This document shows, piece by piece, positions 27,348 to 36,586 of a DNA stretch of 36,658 bases. Location of the stretch: NCBI GenBank assembly GCA_025054615.1, contig JANWZO010000023.1, positions 1 to 36,658 of the forward strand, in the 5' to 3' direction. A program made the translations under genes and the position numbers. The DNA comes from Kiritimatiellia bacterium (GTDB lineage Bacteria > Verrucomicrobiota > Kiritimatiellia > CAIVKH01). The notes under the pieces are model-generated. The model had not been told where the DNA came from. It did no database searches and saw only the letters and a program-made list of their open reading frames with translations. Every line of letters begins with the position of its first letter. Positions within the stretch are counted from its first letter, which is position 1.

Positions 27348-27390
27348 CAGATATCCAGAAATTTTTATGATGCAGGGAGTTTCTCATGTC

Positions 27391-28143
27391 ATGAATCCGT
27401 TGCTGTTGCCTGTGGGTTCTGACGAAGTCGTTTGTTACTACGCGCCTTTTGAAGACCTTTCAGGGGTTAAGGCCATTTTGGGCGCAACGCTGACACCGGG
27501 TGAACAGCTTCGTAAAATGCGGTATCGAGAGGGATCCGCCTCAGCCCGATTCGAGTTTTGCCGAGGGGCGCTCCGCGTCATTCTCGCACGGCATTTGGGG
27601 CTTTTGCCGAATGAGTTTGAAATCATCGCAAACGAACATGGAAAACCTATGTTGAAGCATGAGAGGGGCCGTGAGCTGCATTTCTCACTCTCCCACTCAC
27701 GCTCCCACTTCGCGATCGCCCTCGCCCATAGGCCAATCGGCGTCGATGTTGAGGATACAGGACGCGAAGTTGACTGGATGTCCGTCGCCCGCCGTTTTTT
27801 CTCCGAGGATGAACACCGCGCTCTGGCAGGGCTGTCGGATGACATCGCCCGCCGTTTGTTTTTCCGCTGGTGGACCGCAAAAGAGGCTGTCGTCAAGGCC
27901 GAAGGCTTCAGTCTTGCCGGACGCATCGCGTCCCTCGATCTGAGCAGGTGGATTGAGGACTCGCCCTTTGACGTGCAAGGCAATTCCTCTGTCTTGCGTG
28001 TCTGGTCTCATGACAACGGCGGGGCGATTTTCGCGTTGTCCGCGCCGAAAAATCTGGTGCCGAGGTTTAACTACGCCGGTTTGTTGATTTGCGAGCTGGC
28101 CCGCCAGTTCAGCATCCGCGCGGAATGTCACAGGAACGTATGA
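27391..28143 (+). CDS. Sfp-type 4'-phosphopantetheinyl transferase
   Basis: A 250-residue enzyme that moves phosphopantetheine from CoA to a Ser of carrier proteins. The two metal/CoA signatures are IGVDVEDTGREVDW and FFRWWTAKEAVVKAEG, with LHFSLSHSRSHFAIAL (the SLSH block) before them. The size is that of Sfp/AcpT two-repeat enzymes. The frame is open back to TTG 27301, but ATG 27391 is preferred because AGGGAG lies about 11 bases upstream and homology begins there; ATGs at 27367 and 27370 are alternatives. No polyketide, peptide synthetase or carrier protein gene lies nearby, so its target is unknown. Confidence 0.9.
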   Translation: MNPLLLPVGSDEVVCYYAPFEDLSGVKAILGATLTPGEQLRKMRYREGSASARFEFCRGALRVILARHLGLLPNEFEIIANEHGKPMLKHERGRELHFSLSHSRSHFAIALAHRPIGVDVEDTGREVDWMSVARRFFSEDEHRALAGLSDDIARRLFFRWWTAKEAVVKAEGFSLAGRIASLDLSRWIEDSPFDVQGNSSVLRVWSHDNGGAIFALSAPKNLVPRFNYAGLLICELARQFSIRAECHRNV

Positions 28144-28187
28144 TGGCCCTCCGCTCATCCCCCTTACACCCCTGACACGAGTGATTG

Positions 28188-29156
28188 ATGCACGATCTAC
28201 TATGGGCATTGATCCGCGCCGGGCTTGTTATTGCCGCAGGCTTGTTCCTTCTGTGGCTGTTCCTGGCCCAGCCGACATGGCAGCGCGCCCCGCGAAGCTC
28301 GCAACAGGTTGATCCCGGGCGCCTGCGCGCGCACGTTGAATTTTTGTCAAGCGCCTGTCATCCCCGTTCCTGGCGACACGTACAAAACCTTGCCGCCGCG
28401 GCGGATTACATAGAATCCACCTTTGAGTCCATCGGTCTGCCGGTCATCCGGCAAGCTGTCGTCGTCGGGGGCGTTTCATACAAGAATATCATCGCGAAGC
28501 ACCGGCCGGATTCCGGTCCCCGGCTTGTCGTGGGCGCCCACTACGACTCGTGGGAGGACACGCCGGGTGCGGATGACAACGCGAGCGGAGTTGCGGTGCT
28601 TCTCGAGGTCGCGCGCCTGACCGCCCAAAACCGCGCAACGACCCACGTGGAATTCGTAGCCTACACCCTGGAAGAGCCGCCGTTTTTCCGGACCGACCAG
28701 ATGGGCAGCGTGGTGCATGCTGCAGCGCTCGAGACCGACCGAATCCCGACACGCGGCGCGATCGTGTTGGAAATGGTCGGTTACTTTCTCGACGAGCCCG
28801 GATCGCAACTATTTCCATTGCCGCTCCTGCGGCTGTTCTACCCATCACGGGGAAACTTTATTGCGGTCGTGGGCCATTGGACCCATGGCACATGGGTAAA
28901 AGCCGTCAAATCGAGAATGCGTGGCGCGACCGACCTGCCTGTCTATTCCATTCGAGCGCCTTCATGGATTCCCGGAATTGACATGTCTGACCACCGCAGC
29001 TACTGGCCCCACGGCATACCGGCCGTCATGATCACGGACACAGCGTTTTACCGCAATTTTGCCTACCACACCCGCCAGGACACGGCTGAGCGCCTTGATT
29101 ATTCGAAAATGGCCGATGTGGCTCGCGCGGTGTTTTCGGTCATCCAGAACCTATGA
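28188..29156 (+). CDS. Membrane-anchored M28-family zinc peptidase
   Basis: A 322-residue protein with one N-terminal membrane segment (about residues 6-27) and an external M28 aminopeptidase domain. Metal ligands and catalytic residues are visible: GAHYDSW (His, Asp), TPGADDNASGVAVLLE (Asp), YTLEEPPFF (catalytic Glu and ligand Glu), GIDMSDHRSYW (Asp) and FAYHTRQDTAERLD (His). Such enzymes trim N-terminal amino acids or act as carboxypeptidases. ATG 28188 is preferred to the adjacent TTG. It lies 44 bases after the phosphopantetheinyl transferase gene and may share its transcript. Confidence 0.9.
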   Translation: MHDLLWALIRAGLVIAAGLFLLWLFLAQPTWQRAPRSSQQVDPGRLRAHVEFLSSACHPRSWRHVQNLAAAADYIESTFESIGLPVIRQAVVVGGVSYKNIIAKHRPDSGPRLVVGAHYDSWEDTPGADDNASGVAVLLEVARLTAQNRATTHVEFVAYTLEEPPFFRTDQMGSVVHAAALETDRIPTRGAIVLEMVGYFLDEPGSQLFPLPLLRLFYPSRGNFIAVVGHWTHGTWVKAVKSRMRGATDLPVYSIRAPSWIPGIDMSDHRSYWPHGIPAVMITDTAFYRNFAYHTRQDTAERLDYSKMADVARAVFSVIQNL

Positions 29157-29172
29157 CGGCTCGTTGGAGCCG
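29157..29172. repeat. Hairpin directly after the M28 peptidase gene
   Basis: CGGCTC and GAGCCG form a perfect 6-bp stem with a GTTG loop, starting right after the stop codon. There is no T-run on either strand, so it is a weak or Rho-assisted terminator at best, between two convergent genes. Confidence 0.45.
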
Positions 29173-29199
29173 GTGTCAGCCGTGAATTGGCGGATTGGG

Positions 29200-30699
29200 T
29201 CAGCGGCGCCGTCCACGCTCGACGACCTGCAGAAATCTCTCGTAAGCATCATCCCATGGATCGGGATCAGACGGCTCCCACGATCGGGACTCCACCGAGG
29301 CGCGAACGAGGTCCCGCGCGACTGATCGGTCGCGGATCCCCTCTTCGGCCATCCACTGGACGAGTGCGTTGCCCATCGCGGTGGCCTCGATGGGTCCGGC
29401 GATCACTGGCCGCCGGAGCGCGTCCGCGGCAAATTGGTTGAGCACTGTTTGGTGAACGCCTCCGCCCACCACATGAAGAGCAGGATAGTGTCGGCCGGTC
29501 AATTTTTCGAGCTGAGAGAAAACCTCCCGGTAGCGAAGCGCCAGGCTTTCAAAAATGATGCGCGAGAACGCGCCCGGCGATTCCGGCACAGATTGCCCCG
29601 TGCGGCGGCAGTAGTCCGCGATCCGCTTCGGCATGTCGCCAGGCGATGCAAAATCCGGGTGGTCCGGATCGATGAATGCGGTGAACGGCTTTTCCGCAAG
29701 CGCCATGGCGCGCAGTTCGTCGAAGGAGTATTCCTGGCCGTTCTGCTGCCAGATGCGACGGCACTCCTGAATGAGCCACATGCCGCAGATGTTCTTCAGC
29801 AGACGGATCGTGCCCCCAATCCCGCCCTCATTCGTGAAGCCGAACTCGTAGCTGTCATCCGTGATGACCGGCTGGTCGGCCTCGACGCCCATCAGCGACC
29901 ATGTTCCGGAACTCAGATAAACGAAATCCCTGCCTTCGGCAGGAACGGCTGCCACGGCCGAGGCCGTGTCATGGCTGGCCGTGGCAATCACCTTGATGCC
30001 CTTGAGGCCGGTCTCTTCCACGACATCGGGGTGGAGCGGCCCCAGAGGAGTGCCGGGTTGGACCAGTGTTCGGAAGAGACGGCGGTTCAGGCCAATTGCA
30101 TCCAACAGAGGACGCGACCAACGTCGAGCCCGAGCGTCCAAAAGCTGGCTCGTGCTGGCAATCGTGTATTCGTTCGCCGCTTCACCGGTGAGCCAGAAAT
30201 TGATCAGGTCCGGCGTGAACAAAAGCCGATCGGCTGCTTCGAGCGCGGGCGATTTTGCCTTCACTTCTGAGGCCAACTGCAGCAACGTGTTGAAAAACAT
30301 GAACTGGATGCCGGTGATTTCATAAATCCGCCTCAGCGGCATCTTCCGGCCGACCCAGGCCAACATCCCGTTCGTCCTCGAATCCCGGTACTGGTAGGGA
30401 ATGCCCAGCAAGTCCCCTCGCCGGTCGATCAGCCCGTAATCGACGCCCCACGAATCGACACCCGCACTCACAATCCTCGAACCATACTGCCGCGCCGCCT
30501 TTGCCAGCCCGGCTTTGATTTCCGCAAAAAGCCCCACCGTATTCCAGTGGTAATGCCCGTTGATGCGATGACCGCCGTTGGCAAATCGATGAACTTCTTC
30601 GACAATCACCTTTCGGCCGCCGATCTCAACAGCCATCACGCGCCCGTTCGAGGCGCCAAGATCAATCGCCAGGAATATGTTGCGTTTTGCCGCTGCCAT
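29200..30699 (-). CDS. rhaB: Rhamnulokinase-like FGGY carbohydrate kinase
   Basis: A 499-residue FGGY kinase. The N-terminal phosphate loop is FLAIDLGASNGRVMAVEI. VSAGVDSWGVDYGLIDRRGDLLG and PYQYRDSRTNGML closely match rhamnulokinases. ATASHDTASAVAAVP and FVYLSSGTWSLMGVE are the central ATP-domain signatures, and LHVVGGGVHQTVLNQFAADAL is the C-terminal adenosine site. The enzyme phosphorylates L-rhamnulose or a similar ketose at C1. It is downstream of and co-directional with the DeoR regulator (83 bases apart). The rhamnose isomerase and aldolase genes are not in the window, so the substrate could be a related ketose. Confidence 0.87.
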   Translation of the reverse strand: MAAAKRNIFLAIDLGASNGRVMAVEIGGRKVIVEEVHRFANGGHRINGHYHWNTVGLFAEIKAGLAKAARQYGSRIVSAGVDSWGVDYGLIDRRGDLLGIPYQYRDSRTNGMLAWVGRKMPLRRIYEITGIQFMFFNTLLQLASEVKAKSPALEAADRLLFTPDLINFWLTGEAANEYTIASTSQLLDARARRWSRPLLDAIGLNRRLFRTLVQPGTPLGPLHPDVVEETGLKGIKVIATASHDTASAVAAVPAEGRDFVYLSSGTWSLMGVEADQPVITDDSYEFGFTNEGGIGGTIRLLKNICGMWLIQECRRIWQQNGQEYSFDELRAMALAEKPFTAFIDPDHPDFASPGDMPKRIADYCRRTGQSVPESPGAFSRIIFESLALRYREVFSQLEKLTGRHYPALHVVGGGVHQTVLNQFAADALRRPVIAGPIEATAMGNALVQWMAEEGIRDRSVARDLVRASVESRSWEPSDPDPWDDAYERFLQVVERGRRR

Positions 30700-30782
30700 G
30701 ACCTGTACTCCGGATTAACAAGCCGCCCGGGCCGAGATACGCGAATTATTAGCCCAGCACACCGCCTAAGCTCAATCGTCTT

Positions 30783-31586
30783 TTACGAACCCACCTCTGC
30801 CACCATCAGACGAATCCCTGCCCCCTGCAACGCCTGCAACCACCTCCCGTCCGTGCCGCTGTCCACGATCACCCGGTCGAAGTCGTTTGGACCTGCGATG
30901 AACGACAGCGCCCGTTTGCCGAGCTTGCTGCCATCGACCATCAGGACCCGTTCATCGGCGATTTCCATCATCGTGCGCCGGATCACTGCCTGCTCCTCGT
31001 TTGCGTCAAATGCCCCTCGTGCAGGATCAAATGCGCGGCACGACATGAACAACCAGCGCGCGTGAAACCTGCGAAGCGCTGCCAGCGATTCAGATCCCAC
31101 GAAGGACATGGTCACAGCAGCCAACGTTCCGCCGGGTGAAATCACGCGAATCTGATCGCGTTCACTCAGAGCCAAGGCACTTGCCAGCGAATGGGTGATG
31201 ACTGTGAGCGGAACATTCGGCAGGCGCCTCGCCAGAAACCAAGCCGTCGAACTGGCATCCAAAAGGATCGTGTCTCCCGGTTCCACGAGGCGGGCCGCCT
31301 CTCGCGCGATGGCCTCCTTCTGCGGCACGTTGGCAAGTTCGCGTAGGCCGTGCGGAACGTCCTTCACGTCGGCGAGTACCGCACCGCCATGGCTGCGCAC
31401 AACGCGCCCCTCCTGTTCCAATTTGTCTAGGTCGCGCCGGATCGTCTCCTCGGTGACGCGGAAGGCCTCGGCCAATTCGGTCACCCGAACACTGCCGCGC
31501 TCCGACAATAGATTCAGAATTTCGCGTTGCCGTTCGATCGCCAACAGGGGCCGACGGGTTGTTTCCCTGACATCGGGCTGAATCAT
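30783..31586 (-). CDS. DeoR-family transcriptional regulator of the sugar locus
   Basis: A 267-residue repressor-type regulator. The N-terminal winged HTH is ERQREILNLLSERGSVRVTE followed by LAEAFRVTEETIRRDLDKLE and VVRSHGGAV. The C-terminal sugar-phosphate-sensing domain has DTILLDASSTAWFLARRL, VITHSLASA and MVDGSKLGKRALSFIAG. The frame extends 27 codons upstream, but ATG 31586 is preferred because GGAAAAGAACAG precedes it and homology starts here. It is divergent from the PHP operon across a 94-base AT-rich region and probably controls both arms in response to a sugar phosphate. Confidence 0.92.
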   Translation of the reverse strand: MIQPDVRETTRRPLLAIERQREILNLLSERGSVRVTELAEAFRVTEETIRRDLDKLEQEGRVVRSHGGAVLADVKDVPHGLRELANVPQKEAIAREAARLVEPGDTILLDASSTAWFLARRLPNVPLTVITHSLASALALSERDQIRVISPGGTLAAVTMSFVGSESLAALRRFHARWLFMSCRAFDPARGAFDANEEQAVIRRTMMEIADERVLMVDGSKLGKRALSFIAGPNDFDRVIVDSGTDGRWLQALQGAGIRLMVAEVGS

Positions 31587-31609
31587 ATTCTGTTCTTTTC
31601 CGATTCGAT

Positions 31610-31649
31610 AAATTTTTATCTTGATATCAAAAATTTTTCCACATATACA
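31610..31649 (+). promoter_or_regulatory. Promoter of the PHP operon overlapping a palindromic operator candidate
   Basis: TTGATA (31621-31626) and TATACA (31644-31649) are separated by exactly 17 bases, a good sigma70-type promoter about 30 bases before the start at 31681. The -35 box is inside the perfect palindrome TTGATATCAA (31621-31630), which is flanked by AAATTTTT and AAAAATTT. A regulator bound there would block RNA polymerase. The adjacent DeoR protein is the obvious candidate. Confidence 0.6.
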
Positions 31650-31680
31650 AAAAAAATCAAACATCAAATTGTGATCCGCT

Positions 31681-33021
31681 ATGCAGACTCAAATGAGCGA
31701 CTGGGAATACGGACTCGATCTACTGGACCCTGCCGCGCGCAAACAGGCCCTGTTGCGACTGGAACAGTCCGCCGCATCCATCTGCGATTCGTCTCCCCCC
31801 GCATTCCAACCGGGCAATATGCACGCCCACACGTTCCACTCGTTCAATTCCTACGGCTATTCGCCGGCCAGAATCGCACTCCTTGCCAAGCGATTCGGCA
31901 TGGAGGTGGCCGGGATTGTTGATTTCGACACGCTTGACGGAGCGGATGAATTCCATGAGGTCGGGCGGGCGCTCAACCTGCGGACGGTGGTCAGTCTGGA
32001 GACCCGGGTGTTCGTTCCGGAATTTTCAACGCGCGTCATCAACTCGCCGGGCGAGCCCGGGGTCGCGTACCAAATGGCGTGCGGGTTTGTCCGGCGGCCG
32101 GAGCCGATGCGGCTCGCCGCATTCCTCAGGGATTTGAAAGAACGATCCGCGCGACGCAACCGCGCCGCCCTCTCGCGCGTGAACGAATTCCTCAGCCCAT
32201 TGCAAATCGATTATGAGCGCGACGTGCTTCCGTTGACCCCTTCCGGCAACGCAACCGAACGCCACATGGTCCTCGCATTCGCCCGGCGCGCCGCGGAAAT
32301 TTTTTCCGGCTCCGACCTGGCGGCCTTTTGGACATCCAAACTGGGAACGCCCGTGTCTGAGACCGATCTGCCGGATTCCCCTGCCCTGCTCAACCTCATT
32401 CGTTCTCGCACGTTGAAGCAGGGCGGGCCCGGGTACGTCGTTCCCACGACAGACTCCTTCCCGCCACTGGCCGAATTCAATGCCTGGGCGGTGCGCAGCG
32501 GGGCCATTCCCACGGTCGCCTGGCTCGACGGCAGCTCGCCGGGGGAACAAGCCATGGACGAATACATGGCTCTCAATGAATCGACCGGAGCCAGCGCATT
32601 GAACATTATTCCCGACCGCAACTTCACCCCCGGCGTGCGCGACGACCGACTTCGACGGCTCTACGAGGTTATCGATCTCGCCGTGTCCCGGCACTGGATC
32701 GTGATCGCCGGCACCGAGCTGAATAGCTATGGCCAGCGATTCGTGGATCGATTTGATTCGGAGGAACTGCGCCCGCTCGTGGAGGTTTTCCAGAAGGGCG
32801 CACGGATTCTCTACGCCCATACGGCGCTCAAGCGGTGGGCGGGCCTCGGCTTCCTCGGGCCGTGGGCGGATCGGCACTTGCCCCGCCGCGAAGATCGCCT
32901 TTCGTGGTTTGCCGATATGGGACGCTTGCTTACTCCCGCAAATGAGCACAAACTTGGAAATGTAGGGCCTGCGGATAGCCCGGAAGAAATTCAGAGGCGG
33001 ATACGAATTGTTTTTCCATAG
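31681..33021 (+). CDS. PHP-domain protein of the sugar locus (atypical)
   Basis: A 446-residue protein. The PHP motif I is GNMHAHTFHSFNSYGYSP (His48, His50). Motif II reads AGIVDFDTLDG, with Phe82 where most PHP domains have His. SLETRVFVPEF gives a conserved Glu107, and AGTELNSYG near residue 343 resembles the last PHP motif. PHP enzymes are metal-dependent phosphoesterases. The region between residues 130 and 275 is a helical insertion. ATG 31681 or 31693 could be the start; neither has a strong ribosome site. It is the first gene of an operon with two dehydrogenases, so a sugar-phosphate phosphatase or hydrolase role is possible but unproven. Confidence 0.75.
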   Translation: MQTQMSDWEYGLDLLDPAARKQALLRLEQSAASICDSSPPAFQPGNMHAHTFHSFNSYGYSPARIALLAKRFGMEVAGIVDFDTLDGADEFHEVGRALNLRTVVSLETRVFVPEFSTRVINSPGEPGVAYQMACGFVRRPEPMRLAAFLRDLKERSARRNRAALSRVNEFLSPLQIDYERDVLPLTPSGNATERHMVLAFARRAAEIFSGSDLAAFWTSKLGTPVSETDLPDSPALLNLIRSRTLKQGGPGYVVPTTDSFPPLAEFNAWAVRSGAIPTVAWLDGSSPGEQAMDEYMALNESTGASALNIIPDRNFTPGVRDDRLRRLYEVIDLAVSRHWIVIAGTELNSYGQRFVDRFDSEELRPLVEVFQKGARILYAHTALKRWAGLGFLGPWADRHLPRREDRLSWFADMGRLLTPANEHKLGNVGPADSPEEIQRRIRIVFP

Positions 33022-33074
33022 AATGGAAGCCGTCGGGACCCGTTTTTACAGAGCATGGAAATTTGAGGTGACCC

Positions 33075-34634
33075 ATGATCCTGCCTGATCGTCAACGCGC
33101 CGTTCAACTGGTCGGCCCCGACCAACTCGTCCTCAACCCGGACAAGCCGGTGCCCCGCCCAGGACCCCACCAGATTCTGGCAAAGGTCGAAGTCACCGGC
33201 CTGTGCTTTTCTGACCTCAAACTGCTCAAGCAGTTCAGCGCACATCCGCGCAAATCCGATGTCGTCACGACCCTGCAGCCGGAAACTCTCCGCGAGATCC
33301 CCAGTTATGTCCCGAACGAGGCGCCCACCGTCCCCGGCCATGAGACCGTGGTGCGGATCGTTGCGGTGGGGGACCAAGTGCGAACCGTCAAGCCTGGCGA
33401 CCGCCGGCTGGTGCAGACGGACTACCGCTGGCTCCGCACGGCCGAATCCTGCGCGGCCTTTGGCTACAACTTCGAGGGCGCGCTGCAGGAATACGTGCTG
33501 ATGGATGAGCGGGTCATCACGTCGCCGGAGGGCGAGTCCATGCTGCTCCCGGCGTCCGAGCACCTGTCAGCTTCGGCAATTGCGCTGGTGGAGCCGTGGG
33601 CCTGCGTTGAGGACTCATACGTCGTTCGCGAGCGGCAGGGCCGAAAGCCGGGCGGTCGGTCGGCGACAATTGATTCGGCGCGGACCACGCGTGTCGATGT
33701 GGAATCCTACGAGGACGGCTCGCTGGACGATGTTGTCTTTCTCGGAGCCAACGCCGACCTGCTCGAGGCGCTTTTCCCGAAGATCGCCAAAAACGGCCTT
33801 TTGAACATCGTCCAGCGCGGCGAAACCTTCGGCCGGCCCGTCGTCACGCCGGTGGGCCGAATCCACTACGGCGGCGTGCGGATCATCGGCACACGAGGCG
33901 CCAATCCTGAGGAAGGCTACGCCGCAATCCCAGCCACCGCGGAAATCCGGCCGGGAGACCGCATCTTGATCGTTGGCGCAGGCGGCCCCATGGGCACAAT
34001 GCACGTGATTCGCAACATTTGCCAGGGCGTACCCGGAATCACTGTTGTGGGGACCGACATGAGCGATGAACGCCTGACACAGCTCCGCGCGCTGGCGGCG
34101 CCGCTCGCGGCGGAACGCGGCGTAGGGTTCGAAGCGAGGCATGCAAAGAATGATCCGCCGGATGGCCCCTTCGATTACATCGCCCTTATGGCGCCGGTTC
34201 CGGCCCTCGTGGCGCAGGCCGTCGATCAGGCGGCACGGCGCGCGATTATCAACATATTCGCCGGCATTCCGGCTTCGGTATCACATCCGATCAATTTGGA
34301 TCGGTACGTCGAACAGCAGGCCTACTTCATCGGCACGAGCGGAAGCACTCTTGAAGACATGCGCATCGTGCTGAAAAAAGTAACTGACGGGTCGCTCGAC
34401 ACCAACCTTTCAGTCGCTGCAGTTAGCGGGCTCGAGGGCGCGATCGACGGAATTCGAGCCGTTGAAAAGCAGTCGATCGCCGGCAAAATCATCGTCTATC
34501 CCTCCTGCCGAGGGCTTCCGCTGACCCCCCTGTCCGAGTTGCACCGCCGATTTCCCGATGTCGCGGCCCATCTGCGGGACGGGGCGTGGACGCGTGAAGC
34601 GGAAGCGGCGCTGCTGGCCCATTTCCAAGGTTGA
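33075..34634 (+). CDS. Zinc-dependent sugar-phosphate dehydrogenase, SorE/YggP-like, with an internal insertion
   Basis: A 519-residue medium-chain dehydrogenase. The catalytic zinc site is intact: Cys44 (GLCFSD), His89-Glu90 (VPGHET) and Glu173 (LVEPWACV). The structural-zinc four-Cys lobe is absent. The NAD loop is ILIVGAGGPMGTMHVIRN (residue 297 on), and INIFAG with FIGTSGSTLEDM follow. These resemble L-sorbose-1-phosphate reductase SorE and E. coli YggP, which are about 410-425 residues. The extra 100 residues (about 195-295) sit just before the glycine motif and look like a second copy of the half-Rossmann unit. GAGGTGA precedes ATG 33075. It is in an operon with the PHP and SDR genes. 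Confidence 0.82.
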   Translation: MILPDRQRAVQLVGPDQLVLNPDKPVPRPGPHQILAKVEVTGLCFSDLKLLKQFSAHPRKSDVVTTLQPETLREIPSYVPNEAPTVPGHETVVRIVAVGDQVRTVKPGDRRLVQTDYRWLRTAESCAAFGYNFEGALQEYVLMDERVITSPEGESMLLPASEHLSASAIALVEPWACVEDSYVVRERQGRKPGGRSATIDSARTTRVDVESYEDGSLDDVVFLGANADLLEALFPKIAKNGLLNIVQRGETFGRPVVTPVGRIHYGGVRIIGTRGANPEEGYAAIPATAEIRPGDRILIVGAGGPMGTMHVIRNICQGVPGITVVGTDMSDERLTQLRALAAPLAAERGVGFEARHAKNDPPDGPFDYIALMAPVPALVAQAVDQAARRAIINIFAGIPASVSHPINLDRYVEQQAYFIGTSGSTLEDMRIVLKKVTDGSLDTNLSVAAVSGLEGAIDGIRAVEKQSIAGKIIVYPSCRGLPLTPLSELHRRFPDVAAHLRDGAWTREAEAALLAHFQG

Positions 34635-34648
34635 CCGGAGGTGATCCC

Positions 34649-35458
<810 letters not shown>

Positions 35459-35565
35459 GCCCCGGACCTATTGGCGCGCAGCCGGCGGAACCAGCCTTTC
35501 CTTGCAGCGATCTGCAGCGCCACCCACCCCTGAAGACCATCCGCAGGCCTTGTGGTGTGGATGAT

Positions 35566-36507
35566 ATGAGATCGCTCAACGCTTATCTCGCGCTCCTGCG
35601 TCCGGGATCCTGGATCAAGAATGTCTTTATTGCGCCCGGTGTTCTCCTGGCTGTTTACTTCGGTGAAGTTTCCGACTCCCGACACCTCGCTCCGGCGGCG
35701 ATTTTGGCCTTTGTCTGCGCCTGCCTGACCGCATCGAGCAATTACGTCATCAACCAGATCTTCGACGCCGAAGGTGATTCGCATCACCCGGACAAGCGAT
35801 ACCGCCCTCTGCCCTCGGGTAGGATTGCCCGCGGCCGAGCCTGGGTCCTGTGGGCAGCTTTAGGGATGGCGGGCCTTTCCCTTGCCGCGCAGCTCGGACG
35901 CAGCGTTTTCGCCTCTTGCGCGTTGCTCTGGCTCATGGGCCTTGCCTACAACGTTCCGCCGGTCCGCTTGAAAGATCTTCCGTACGTCGACGCGCTCGCT
36001 GAGTCCATCAACAATCCCATCCGGTTGGCGATCGGATGGTATGCGTTCGGGGCCTCCCGACCGCCGACGTTGTCTGCGCTCCTCTCGTCCTGGATGCTCG
36101 GCGCATTCCTGATGACCTCCAAGCGAATCGCCGAATTCCGCCGTCTAGGAAATCCAGCGGCGGAGGCCTATAGAAAGTCATTCCGGTGGTATAGCGAACC
36201 TCGGCTGTTAGTGAGCGCCGTTGTTTATGCCGCCCTGTTCGGGATGTTCGCCGGAGTATTTATTTCGCGGTATCGGATGGAGCTGGTTCTGGGCATGCCT
36301 TTTGTGGGCCTCGCGATGGCGGCTTACTTCCGCAGCGCCTTTCAACCCAACAGCCCTGCCATGAATCCCGAGAAAATCTGGTCTTCGCCGAGCATTCTAG
36401 TCACGTCGTCGATCGCCTTCGTCATCTGTGCGATTCTTCTCTTTCTCGACGTGCCCGAAATCGCGGAGACCTTTGCGCCACAGTTTCCGCTGCGGGCCAT
36501 TCCATGA
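35566..36507 (+). CDS. UbiA-family prenyltransferase (DPPR-synthase-like)
   Basis: A 313-residue protein with eight or nine membrane helices. The first Asp-rich motif is NYVINQIFDAEGDSHHPDKR (Asn59, Asp67, Asp71) followed by RPLPSGRI. The start LRPGSWIKNVFIAPG matches decaprenyl-phosphate phosphoribosyltransferase-like members of the family (RPxQWxKN). The second loop is DLPYVDALAESINNPIRLAIGW, where Asp and Glu would bind the second metal. These enzymes join a polyprenyl phosphate to a sugar phosphate or aromatic acceptor. ATG 35566 is preferred; the frame is open far upstream into the SDR gene. It is 107 bases after the SDR gene and may be transcribed with it. Confidence 0.82.
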   Translation: MRSLNAYLALLRPGSWIKNVFIAPGVLLAVYFGEVSDSRHLAPAAILAFVCACLTASSNYVINQIFDAEGDSHHPDKRYRPLPSGRIARGRAWVLWAALGMAGLSLAAQLGRSVFASCALLWLMGLAYNVPPVRLKDLPYVDALAESINNPIRLAIGWYAFGASRPPTLSALLSSWMLGAFLMTSKRIAEFRRLGNPAAEAYRKSFRWYSEPRLLVSAVVYAALFGMFAGVFISRYRMELVLGMPFVGLAMAAYFRSAFQPNSPAMNPEKIWSSPSILVTSSIAFVICAILLFLDVPEIAETFAPQFPLRAIP

Positions 36508-36553
36508 CGCAACACATTATTCGCCGAACCGGGCCTCTTCTGTTCAGAGTGGT

Positions 36554-36586
36554 GGGGGGGGCGCGCGCCCCCGCGCGCCCCCCCAC
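36554..36586. repeat. Pure G/C palindrome near the right end
   Basis: A run of eight G followed by CGCGCG (36554-36567) pairs with CGCGCG followed by seven C (36572-36584) around a CCCC loop. At least 13 consecutive base pairs are G-C. No T-run follows on either strand. It separates the UbiA gene from a truncated MscS-like frame. Confidence 0.85.

Noticed and set aside
29434-30270. 278-residue plus-strand frame inside rhaB
   Set aside because: It is antisense to the rhamnulokinase, whose motifs cover the whole region; the frame has no domain of its own.
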